DNA from: Blastopirellula sp.
GTDB lineage: Bacteria > Planctomycetota > Planctomycetia > Pirellulales > Pirellulaceae
Length of the DNA stretch: 64,000 bases
NCBI GenBank assembly: GCA_002733575.1
Contig: NVWB01000151.1
Location: 21,317-85,316, forward strand
Direction: 5' to 3'
The notes below the pieces were generated by a model. That model saw only the letters and a list, made by a program, of their open reading frames with translations. It was not told where the DNA came from and did no database searches. Positions 26,518 to 34,597 of the stretch are shown here, one piece after another; position 1 is the stretch's first letter, and every line of letters begins with the position of its first letter. The position numbers and the translations under genes were made by a program.

Positions 26518-27921
26518 ATGACTATCTCACATATCGATTCTCTATCTCGTCGCAATTTTCTCAATTCATGTGGAATTGGATTTGGTGGCATAGCGTTGGC
26601 TTCCATGCTAAATGACGATTTAGGGGCTGCCCCGCTTAAAACGCACTTTGAGCCCAAAGCAAAACATGTGATTTATTTGCACATGATTGGTGCCCCGTCG
26701 CAGCTTGATATGTATGACGAAAAACCGGAACTGGTGAAACGACATAACCAGCCCTGCCCTGCTGAGGTGACCAAAGACCGTGACTTTGCCTTTATTGGTA
26801 AAACATCAACACTCGGTGGCTCTCCATGGAAGTTTAAGAAGCATGGCGAAAGTGGTCAGGTGCTGTCTGAACTACTTCCCAATCTCGGTGAAGTTGCTGA
26901 CGAGTTGGCCATCATGCGTTCGGTGCATACCGACGAAATCAACCATGCCCCGGCGCAGATGATGTTGCACTCTGGCTTCGGCCAGGGCGGACGCCCTAGC
27001 TTTGGTTCGTGGGTCAATTATGGACTCGGTTCTGAAAACAAAGACATGCCAGGTTATGTTGTTTTACTGAGTGGGCCTGCCGGTGGAGCAGGTGCGAGCT
27101 TGTGGTCAAGTGGATTTTTGCCGAGTGTTCATCAAGGAATTCAATTTCGATCACAAGGTGATGCGGTTTTGTTTCTCTCAAATCCAGAAGGACACTCTCA
27201 GGCAGATCGCAGAAGAGTTCTAGACACACTAGGTCAACTCAATCAACAGCAACTTGAAGTGACCGGTGATCCTGAGATTGAGACACGAATCAAACAATAC
27301 GAAATGGCCTATCGTATGCAAACATCGGTGCCAGAACTGATGAGCATTGATAATGAAACCAAAGAAACCATAGAGCTTTATGGGGCACAGCCAGGCAAGG
27401 CTTCCTTCGCCAATAATTGTTTGTTAGCCAGAAGAATGGTTGAAAGTGGCGTTCGACTCATCGAACTCTACGATGCCGATTGGGATCATCATGGTGGAAT
27501 CGAAACTAGCTTACCTAAGAAGTGTAAAGAGATTGATCAACCCATCGCCGCGTTAATTAAAGATTTAAAACGCCGAGATCTTCTGAAAGACACCTTAATT
27601 ATCTGGGGGTCAGAATTCGGGAGAACTCCATTGCAACAAGGTGCCAAGCCAAATAACAAAGGGCTGACAGGCCGTGATCACCATAAAGATGCGTATACAA
27701 TGTGGATGGCCGGAGGCGGCGTCAAAGGGGGCACAAGCTATGGGCAGTCGGATGACTTTGGTATGGACGTAGCTGAAAATGGAGTTCATGTCCATGATTT
27801 GAACGCCACGATGCTTCACCTGTTGGGCATTGATCACCTACGGCTAACCTATCGATACCAAGGTCGTGAATTCCGCTTGACCGATGTCCATGGAAATGTG
27901 ATCAAAGATATTCTTGCTTAA
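26518..27921 (+). CDS. DUF1501 family exported protein
   Basis: 467 residues with a Tat-like leader (LSRRNFLNSCGIGFGGIALA). Family motifs: HMIGAPSQLDMYDEKPELV, ADWDHHGG, WGSEFGRTPLQQG, GRDHHKDAYTMWMAGGGVKGG and the ending FRLTDVHGNVIKDILA. It is the partner of the PSCyt1 gene upstream, an arrangement repeated three times in this window. The longer form with VHTDEINHAP resembles the genes at 32428 and 58710 and differs from the tandem pair at the left end of the window. Confidence 0.95.
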   Translation: MTISHIDSLSRRNFLNSCGIGFGGIALASMLNDDLGAAPLKTHFEPKAKHVIYLHMIGAPSQLDMYDEKPELVKRHNQPCPAEVTKDRDFAFIGKTSTLGGSPWKFKKHGESGQVLSELLPNLGEVADELAIMRSVHTDEINHAPAQMMLHSGFGQGGRPSFGSWVNYGLGSENKDMPGYVVLLSGPAGGAGASLWSSGFLPSVHQGIQFRSQGDAVLFLSNPEGHSQADRRRVLDTLGQLNQQQLEVTGDPEIETRIKQYEMAYRMQTSVPELMSIDNETKETIELYGAQPGKASFANNCLLARRMVESGVRLIELYDADWDHHGGIETSLPKKCKEIDQPIAALIKDLKRRDLLKDTLIIWGSEFGRTPLQQGAKPNNKGLTGRDHHKDAYTMWMAGGGVKGGTSYGQSDDFGMDVAENGVHVHDLNATMLHLLGIDHLRLTYRYQGREFRLTDVHGNVIKDILA

Positions 27922-27972
27922 CATTACGTCCTTTAGACGATTTATAATTTTCCTGTGCCGAACGCTTTAATC

Positions 27973-28394
27973 TCGGTGTGGCCGTAGGCCATCAGTGGCG
28001 ACAGGAGTCAGGAATTCACCGATTTCTGATGAGAGCCCTTTATTCACGCGAGTATCCCAATCTCAAGCGCAAAGCGTAAGTTTTGAAGTTGCGCGGTATT
28101 AATTTCGGGTGGCCGCGATGTTGGTTTTGGAGAACGCGAACCACTCAATAACGCTTATTCAAAACGACGCCGGGATCGACGCTAGTCGATCAGAGGTTAG
28201 AGAGGTTTCTATTTGCCTCGTGCAGAAGTAATCCCAAGCGCGAAGCGTAAGCGAGGACGAAGTTTAATTGTGCTTCCTCCTCGCTAACGCTTCGCGCTTG
28301 TGATTGGGAAAAAATACGCACGTGAATGAAGAGCCCCAATTGAGTTCGGTCAATCTTGGCCGCTTTAACCTCTGATGGCCTACGGCCACACCGA
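27973..28394. repeat. Inverted-repeat element with 22-base ends (MITE-like)
   Basis: A perfect 22-base sequence (27973-27994, containing GTGTGGCCGTAGGCC) has its exact reverse complement at 28373-28394. The 378 bases between contain no gene but a long internal hairpin and repeat block 1. No target duplication was identified. Confidence 0.7.
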
Positions 28395-28465
28395 CGACGT
28401 TCCGAATACGGTTGATCCTGAAGCACAGCCAACTCCGGAACCGTCGGCGGTGCTACCCGGCATAC
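28105..28465. repeat. Interspersed non-coding repeat, copy B
   Basis: Matches copy A (4391-4660) in two blocks, GGTGGCCGCGATG through GATCAGAGGTTAGAGAG, and CTTGGCCGCTTTAACCTC through CCAACTCCGGAA. Between the blocks copy B has about 100 extra bases holding the CGAAGCG hairpin. Confidence 0.82.
28232..28308. repeat. Long hairpin of CGAAGCGTAAGCGAGG units
   Basis: CAAGCGCGAAGCGTAAGCGA (from 28235) and its near complement TCGCTAACGCTTCGCGCTTG (28281-28300) form arms of about 28 bases with two mismatches and a loop of about 10 bases. Confidence 0.85.
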
Positions 28466-28705
28466 GAAATCCGTTGCGGAGCTGATATTTTCGTAGCGGA
28501 ACAACAATGTAAATAAAGCACTCTATGTCGCATTCCGGTGTTGCTCTATGCGATTAATACGCTTTCAAATATCACTGTTGAGATTGAATTGCACTTCTAT
28601 CATGCGAGTATCATAGCATTTGAGAAAATGAGCCGTTTCGAGTAAGATAGATAAAGTCCAGACTTTGGGTTTCCCTCTCTTAAAAACACAATCAAGGAAC
28701 TGTTG

Positions 28706-29422
28706 ATGAAACTATTATGCTTCACCGTTGCCGTATTGATGACTTGCCTCTCTACTTTTGAACTCAATGCAGCAGACAAGGTTGCCATAACAAAAGGTCA
28801 GAAAATTGCATTTCTTGGAGATTCTATCACTGCCGCTGGAGCCCGAAACGGTGGTTACTGCGACCTTGTGATGAAAACCCTGAATGGCCGTGGCTTAGAA
28901 TTGACATCTCAATATGCTGGCATCGGTGGTCACAAATCAAATCAAATGCTGGCCCGATTAGAGAAAGATGTGCTTGATCACAAACCCAATTGGATGACAC
29001 TTTCTTGCGGCGTGAATGATGTTTGGCACGGCGAGCGTGGTGTTGCACTGAAACCTTACAAAAAGAACATCACTGAAATTGTTGACCAAGCCCAAGCTGC
29101 TGGTATCAAGGTCGTGCTGTTGACTTCCACCATGATCAAAGAAGATCAAGCCAATGACCTAAATCAAAAACTAGCACCCTACAATCAGTTCATTAGAAAA
29201 CTAGCGAAGAAAAAGAAATGTTTGCTTGCAGATGTAAATGCAGAGATGCAAGCTGCACTAAAGGAATTTCCTGCTGATGCAGAAAAAGGCAAGCAGCTCA
29301 CAAGCGATGGAGTTCACATGAACGCATTAGGCAACCAGATGATGGCCAAAGGCGTGTTGAAAGCATTGGGTCTGTCAGACGAAGAGATAGCTGCCGCTGA
29401 AACCGAATGGAACAAGAAATAA
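28706..29422 (+). CDS. SGNH/GDSL hydrolase, secreted
   Basis: 238 residues with signal peptide (MKLLCFTVAVLMTCLSTFELNA). All four SGNH blocks are visible: FLGDSITAAG (Ser nucleophile), AGIGGHKS (Gly), CGVNDVWHG (Asn) and SDGVHMNALG (Asp/His). These esterases remove acetyl or other acyl groups from glycans or lipids; planctomycete copies sit in carbohydrate-degradation loci as here. The start is ATG 28706 with AAGGAAC upstream. It is followed after 100 bases by a PSCyt1 gene, perhaps in the same transcript. Confidence 0.94.
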   Translation: MKLLCFTVAVLMTCLSTFELNAADKVAITKGQKIAFLGDSITAAGARNGGYCDLVMKTLNGRGLELTSQYAGIGGHKSNQMLARLEKDVLDHKPNWMTLSCGVNDVWHGERGVALKPYKKNITEIVDQAQAAGIKVVLLTSTMIKEDQANDLNQKLAPYNQFIRKLAKKKKCLLADVNAEMQAALKEFPADAEKGKQLTSDGVHMNALGNQMMAKGVLKALGLSDEEIAAAETEWNKK

Positions 29423-29525
29423 ACGGCACTGTATTTCCTCTATTTATGACCAACGTCAATTAACGTATTACGTTAAACGCTGTGACCGTGTTGGTTCGTG
29501 TCTATAAAAAGAAAGAAATGACCGC

Positions 29526-32438
29526 GTGATCATTTATCGGATATCTCTTGTATTGTTGGTTCTTGCAGTTTGCACTCCCGTGCATGCAGACGAAACTGTT
29601 GTTGATTTTAAGGATCAGATTGCACCGATCTTTCAGCAACATTGCGTAAAGTGTCATTCACCCAACATCAAAAAGGGCGACTTTTCACTGGCCACTATTG
29701 ATGACCTGAAGGCGAACGAGTATGTCATCGCCGGTGATCCTGATGGCAGTTATCTGATTGAGTTGGTCACATCGCAAGATGGTGATCCGTCTGCCATGCC
29801 GCAGAAAGCTGATCCACTGTCGCCGGAACAGGTTAGCCTGTTGCGGCAATGGATTACCGAAGGTGCAGCTTGGCCTAGCGATGTCGTTGTAAAGGAAAAG
29901 TCCAAGGCGGATGCAACTTGGTGGGCCCTACAGCCATTGAAAACGGGTCAGACTGGAAGCACTAGCCACGAGACCATCGACGATTTCTTGCAAGCGAAGC
30001 TAGCCGAAAACAAATTGACGTTCAATTCGCCAGCAGACCGTCGTACATTGATTCGCCGTGCGAGTTACGACTTGATTGGCCTGCCACCGACACCAGCAGA
30101 AGTTAAAGCCTTCGTCAATGATCCCGATGTGAATGCTTATAAAAAATTAATCGACCGATTACTGGCGTCGCCTCATTATGGTGAACGCTGGGGTCGACAC
30201 TGGCTAGATGTCGTCCGTTTTGGGGAAAGTGTTGGCTATGAACAAAATCTCATCATCGATAACATCTGGCCGTTTCGAGATTATGTCATTCGTTCGATCA
30301 ACGAAGATAAGCCGTTCGACCAATTTATTCGAGAGCACATTGCAGGCGATGTATTCGGCAAGGACGATCCCAATGTGGCCGTAGGCTCAGCGTTCCTAGT
30401 AGCGGGCCCCTATGACGGCGTCGGAAATCAGGATGTGGTCCAGGCGGCCCAGATTAGAGCCAATACCCTGGACGAAATCATTAGCGCAACGGGCGAAGCG
30501 TTTCTCGGAATGACGCTAGGATGTTCGCGATGCCATGACCATAAGTTCGATCCGATTACGCAGGAAGACTACTATGGTTTGTATGCAACTTTCTCAGGCA
30601 TTCGTCACGGTTCGGTGCCATTGGCAACACCACAAGAGCATGCGGCACGTGGGGAAAAACTCAAGCCGTTGAACAAACGTAAAGCGGAATTGGAAAAAAC
30701 GAAGAGCCAAGTCGATGCCAACATTCTAAAGCGTGCTCGCGAAAAACTGGCGGATTACGAAGCCACTTGGCCCCGCGAACCTGTCGACCGCACCGGGACA
30801 GAAGACCGGTTTGAGCCGATCACGGCAAAATTTATCCGGCTAGTGTGTGAAGCGCAGGATGGCAACCCGAACTCGACATCGGGATTTGGTATCGAAGAAT
30901 TTGAAGTGTGGTCGATTGGAAGTGACTCAAAAAATGTTGCACTGGCCAAAAACGGCGGCAAGGCAACCGGAAACGCCCGAACGATTGAGGACTTCCCCGG
31001 AGCCTACGGACCACAACTTGCTATTGATGGAATGACGGGTGCCCGGTTTTTAGCGAAGAGCAATGATCTGACGATTGAACTAGCCGAGCCGACATCGATT
31101 GATCGCGTGGTGTTTTACAGTGCCCGAAAAGAGACGACACCCGAACAACGTAAGTTCACCTTTGTCGCCGAGTATCGAATTGAAGTTTCTGAAAACGGCA
31201 AACAGTGGCAGGAGGTTTCTAGCAGTCGTGATCGCAAGCCGATTGCTCAACCGGCGTTTGTAAACCACCGCCTGCTGCAACTCGAAACAAACAACGAAGA
31301 CCGCAACGAAAAGCAACGTCTTAATAAAGAACTTGGAGCGGTGAAGCGGAAGATCGCTCAAGTTCCTACAATACCTTCCGTCTGGATTGGTAGCCGTGTA
31401 GCGGCCGATGCAAAGGGGCCGTTTAACGTGTTTATTGGTGGGAATCCTCAGAAGAAAGGGGATGAAGTTGTCCCCGCGAGTCTAGCCATCCTCTCTAAAC
31501 AGGGTGACGCCAACTATCGGCTTGCTGCCGATGCACCTGAAGCCAAACGTCGACTGACTTTCGCCGACTGGCTAGTGAATCCTGATAATCCGCTCACGCC
31601 GCGTGTGCTGGCCAATCGATTGTGGCATTACCATTTCGGGACAGGAATAGTCGATACGCCCAGTGATTTCGGCTACATGGGTGGGCGACCGTCGCACCCC
31701 GAGTTGCTTGACTTCCTTACGCTCAAGCTTAAAGAGAATGGCTGGCGTTTCAAGGAAATGCACCGGCTGATCATGTTGTCGCAGGCTTACCAGCAATCGT
31801 CCGCATTTCGAGACGAAGCTGCGAAGATTGATGGAGACTCGCGGTTGTTGTGGCGATTTCCACCTCGCCGACTCTCGGCGGAAGAAGTTCGCGATACGAT
31901 CCTGATGGTGAGTGGAAAACTGAATGTGTCTGGTCTCTCTAAATCAAATTCCAATTCAGAGAAACCCAAATCGGTGAATCAGGCTACAGTCGGTGGCCCA
32001 GGCTTCCGGCTTTACCAATTGATGCGGGACAATGTTAGTACTTATGTACCGCTTGATCAACACGGCCCAGAGACTTACCGCCGTGCCGTGTACCATCAGA
32101 ATGCCCGCGCATCGGTGGTTGATTTGATGACCGAGTTTGATCAGCCAGATTGCACTTTCTCTACTCCCAGACGCTCCAATACCACTACACCGCTACAGGC
32201 ACTCACTCTGCTTAACCACAGTTTTACGCTCGACATGGCTACCGCGTTTGCAGAGCGTTTGAACCAGGAAGCAGGTGACGACATCACGGCGCAGATCGAT
32301 CGTGCGTACCAGCTTTGTTATGCACGAAACGCATCCACTGAAGAGATCACCGCGTGTCGAGAGTTAATCCGCGACCACGGGGTGATCGCCTTCTGCCGTG
32401 TTATTCTAAATACCAGCGAGATGATTTATGTCAATTAA
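29526..32438 (+). CDS. PSCyt1/DUF1549/DUF1553 protein with discoidin-like domain
   Basis: 970 residues from GTG 29526, with a signal peptide (VLLVLAVCTPVHA). Domains: PSCyt1 with CVKCH (about 40), DUF1549 with IRRASYDLIGLPPTPAEV and CSRCHDHKFDPITQ, then at about 420-590 an F5/8 type C (discoidin)-like domain (ITAKFIRLVCEAQ, GIEEFEVWSIG, AIDGMTGARFLAK, RIEVSENGKQWQEV), then DUF1553 (FADWLVNPDNPLTPRVLANR, RRSNTTTPLQALTLLNH). The discoidin module likely binds a glycan. The stop overlaps the next gene by 11 bases, so the pair is translationally coupled. First gene of a four-gene set to 37186. Confidence 0.93.
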   Translation: MIIYRISLVLLVLAVCTPVHADETVVDFKDQIAPIFQQHCVKCHSPNIKKGDFSLATIDDLKANEYVIAGDPDGSYLIELVTSQDGDPSAMPQKADPLSPEQVSLLRQWITEGAAWPSDVVVKEKSKADATWWALQPLKTGQTGSTSHETIDDFLQAKLAENKLTFNSPADRRTLIRRASYDLIGLPPTPAEVKAFVNDPDVNAYKKLIDRLLASPHYGERWGRHWLDVVRFGESVGYEQNLIIDNIWPFRDYVIRSINEDKPFDQFIREHIAGDVFGKDDPNVAVGSAFLVAGPYDGVGNQDVVQAAQIRANTLDEIISATGEAFLGMTLGCSRCHDHKFDPITQEDYYGLYATFSGIRHGSVPLATPQEHAARGEKLKPLNKRKAELEKTKSQVDANILKRAREKLADYEATWPREPVDRTGTEDRFEPITAKFIRLVCEAQDGNPNSTSGFGIEEFEVWSIGSDSKNVALAKNGGKATGNARTIEDFPGAYGPQLAIDGMTGARFLAKSNDLTIELAEPTSIDRVVFYSARKETTPEQRKFTFVAEYRIEVSENGKQWQEVSSSRDRKPIAQPAFVNHRLLQLETNNEDRNEKQRLNKELGAVKRKIAQVPTIPSVWIGSRVAADAKGPFNVFIGGNPQKKGDEVVPASLAILSKQGDANYRLAADAPEAKRRLTFADWLVNPDNPLTPRVLANRLWHYHFGTGIVDTPSDFGYMGGRPSHPELLDFLTLKLKENGWRFKEMHRLIMLSQAYQQSSAFRDEAAKIDGDSRLLWRFPPRRLSAEEVRDTILMVSGKLNVSGLSKSNSNSEKPKSVNQATVGGPGFRLYQLMRDNVSTYVPLDQHGPETYRRAVYHQNARASVVDLMTEFDQPDCTFSTPRRSNTTTPLQALTLLNHSFTLDMATAFAERLNQEAGDDITAQIDRAYQLCYARNASTEEITACRELIRDHGVIAFCRVILNTSEMIYVN

Positions 32439-33873
32439 TCAATTCCAACTTGCGGAACTAACACGTCGCAAATTCCTCGGCAATGTTACCTCTGGGCTTG
32501 GGGGCATTGGGCTAATGCAGCTTTTAAGCAGCTCGGCCTCGGCTGAACAATCAGCATGGCAGCCAGGGCGAGGGCAGACGCATCATCAACCGAAGGCCAA
32601 ACGCGTTCTGCAAATCTTCTGTCCTGGTGCAGCTTCGCATATCGACTTATGGGAACACAAACCATCGCTCGCAAAGTACCACGGCAAGCCGTTGCCTGGC
32701 GAAGAGAACTTCGTATCGTTTCAGGGCAAGAACGGTAATATTATGCAGAGCCCATGGGCCTTCACTCCATCGGGCGAAAGTGGCAAGCAAATCACGTCCA
32801 TGTTGCCGCACATGGCGAAGCATGTCGACGACATTGCATTTATCCATTCGATGCATAGTGAGACCAACACGCATGGCCCCGGCTGCGTATTTATGAATAC
32901 CGGACATCCGACGGAAGGATTTCCTAGTGCCGGTGCCTGGACCAGTTATGCACTCGGCAGTGAAAACGAAAATTTACCGGCATTTGTAGCGATTACCGAT
33001 ACCCGAGGCGAACCGCCCAACGGCAAAGCGAACTGGTCCAACGGATATCTGCCCGCCCGACATCAGTCTATCATGATGAGCGATCAGCGGTCGATTCGGA
33101 ATCTGACCCGACCTGGCTCAATTTCTGAAGCAGAAGACATCGCATCAAGAAAGCTACTCGCTCAACTAAACGGCAACTTCGCGGCAGCCAATCCGGCGGA
33201 GAGTGATCTGCAAGCCCGCGTTGCAGCGTATGAACTGGCCGCACGGATGCAATTGTCTGCACCGGAAGTGTCTGATCTTTCGCGCGAGACGTCCGAAACG
33301 CATAAACTGTATGGCACGCAAGATGAGAATTCGCTCAAGGCGGCTTACGCACGGAACTGCCTGCTGGCTCGGAGATTGCTGGAACGCGATGTGCGTTATG
33401 TGAATTTGTATTGCGCCTCGCGAGCATCTGGCGTCGATGGTTTATTGAATTGGGACGCCCATAAAACGCTCAAAGCAGACTATGAGCGGCACTGTCCAAT
33501 CTTCGATCAACCCACCGCGGCACTGCTGACCGATCTTAAACAATCAGGTCTGCTGGAGGACACGCTAGTGCTCTGGACCACCGAGTTCGGTCGTATGCCT
33601 ACACATCAGGCTGGTACCGCAGGCCGGGATCACAATCCAGACGGCTTCACCTGCTGGATGATGGGAGCCGGTGTGAAACCGGGTGTTAGCTACGGAGCAA
33701 CTGACGAATTCGGCCGTCGCGCGGAAATAAATCCAACGACCGTCTGGGACTTCTACGCCACGGTCTTGCATCTGCTAGGATTCCAACACGAACAACTGAC
33801 CTGGTACCACAATGGCCTCAACCGAAGACTGACCGATGTGCATGGGCACGTGATTAAGGAAATACTCGCGTGA
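32428..33873 (+). CDS. DUF1501 family exported protein
   Basis: 481 residues with Tat leader LTRRKFLGNVTSGLGGIGL. Motifs: FCPGAASHIDLWEHKPSLA, NWDAHKTLKADYE, WTTEFGRMPTHQ, AGRDHNPDGFTCWMMGAG and LTDVHGHVIKEILA. The start overlaps the PSCyt1 stop by 11 bases, and its own stop overlaps the next gene's GTG by 4 bases (GTGA), so the three form one operon. Its His-Asp pattern is that of the family, but the reaction is unknown. Confidence 0.94.
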   Translation: MSINQFQLAELTRRKFLGNVTSGLGGIGLMQLLSSSASAEQSAWQPGRGQTHHQPKAKRVLQIFCPGAASHIDLWEHKPSLAKYHGKPLPGEENFVSFQGKNGNIMQSPWAFTPSGESGKQITSMLPHMAKHVDDIAFIHSMHSETNTHGPGCVFMNTGHPTEGFPSAGAWTSYALGSENENLPAFVAITDTRGEPPNGKANWSNGYLPARHQSIMMSDQRSIRNLTRPGSISEAEDIASRKLLAQLNGNFAAANPAESDLQARVAAYELAARMQLSAPEVSDLSRETSETHKLYGTQDENSLKAAYARNCLLARRLLERDVRYVNLYCASRASGVDGLLNWDAHKTLKADYERHCPIFDQPTAALLTDLKQSGLLEDTLVLWTTEFGRMPTHQAGTAGRDHNPDGFTCWMMGAGVKPGVSYGATDEFGRRAEINPTTVWDFYATVLHLLGFQHEQLTWYHNGLNRRLTDVHGHVIKEILA

Positions 33874-34568
33874 CCGGTAGTCCAAGCATCAATCGTATTC
33901 TAATCGTTTCATGTGTTTCCCTCGTAAGTAGTTCACTTCACGCCTTGGAGAAAAGTTCCAAGCCTCCTTTTAGAGGGCACGAAACCTTCGATGTTCTGAA
34001 GCCAGAGCATTTCACAAAATTCCCTGAAAAGAATTCCCGAGTCAGAGAAGGTGTCCTCTGGACTCATGGCAAAAGTGGGAACAAATATCCACCATCGGTT
34101 GGCATTCCCATTGCTGAGAAAGATTGCACGCTTTCCTTCAAATACCGTCACTTGGGTGATGGGGGTATGATCTGGTTTTTCATTAATGGAGAAGATGGAT
34201 TTGGCAGTTTTGATCACCTTCTTCGGGTTAAATTAACGAGAGCCGGAGTTGCGGTTCAAGTCGATGGACATTCTAAGGATGCTAACCATCCAAAACGACA
34301 AGCGGACAGGAAGCCAGATAAAGTTAGCGGTGCGTACCGTTTGCCCGAAAAACTGCCGTTGGATAAGGTCAATCTTACAGAAAATAAATGGCATCAAGTA
34401 AAATTGGTGTTCATAAAAAATAAAGTGACGATCAGTCTCGATGACAACTTATGGACCAAACAGTTATCGCGTCCTGGTTTTGTTTATGAAAAGCAGGAAT
34501 TATACTGGATGCTCAATGGTGGTGATCAAGGAATTGAAATTGATGATGTAAAAGTCGTCGCCAATTAA
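33870..34568 (+). CDS. Exported LamG/DUF1080-like protein
   Basis: 232 residues. A signal peptide (ILIVSCVSLVSSSLHA) is followed by a beta-rich domain with DCTLSFKYRHLGDGGMIWFF, RAGVAVQVDGHS, WHQVKLVFIKNKVTISLDD and IEIDDVKVVAN. This is the concanavalin-like jelly roll that in planctomycetes serves as a glycan-binding or 3-keto-sugar hydrolase domain. The GTG start overlaps the upstream stop in the order DUF1549, DUF1501, this gene, dehydrogenase. It likely binds or processes the sugar handled by that set. Confidence 0.8.
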   Translation: MTGSPSINRILIVSCVSLVSSSLHALEKSSKPPFRGHETFDVLKPEHFTKFPEKNSRVREGVLWTHGKSGNKYPPSVGIPIAEKDCTLSFKYRHLGDGGMIWFFINGEDGFGSFDHLLRVKLTRAGVAVQVDGHSKDANHPKRQADRKPDKVSGAYRLPEKLPLDKVNLTENKWHQVKLVFIKNKVTISLDDNLWTKQLSRPGFVYEKQELYWMLNGGDQGIEIDDVKVVAN

Positions 34569-34597
34569 TTAATCAGTAAAGAACTTTAGGTATCACA

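Larger units (their letters stand above)
27922..28705. other. Intergenic region filled by repeats
   Basis: 784 bases with no convincing gene. About 27970-28465 is a repeat complex (see separate entries). The last 240 bases, AT-rich, carry the promoter of the SGNH hydrolase gene. Confidence 0.6.

Noticed and set aside
28190..28507. 105-codon - strand frame
   Set aside because: It lies entirely in the repeat complex and its amino acids change with each repeat copy.
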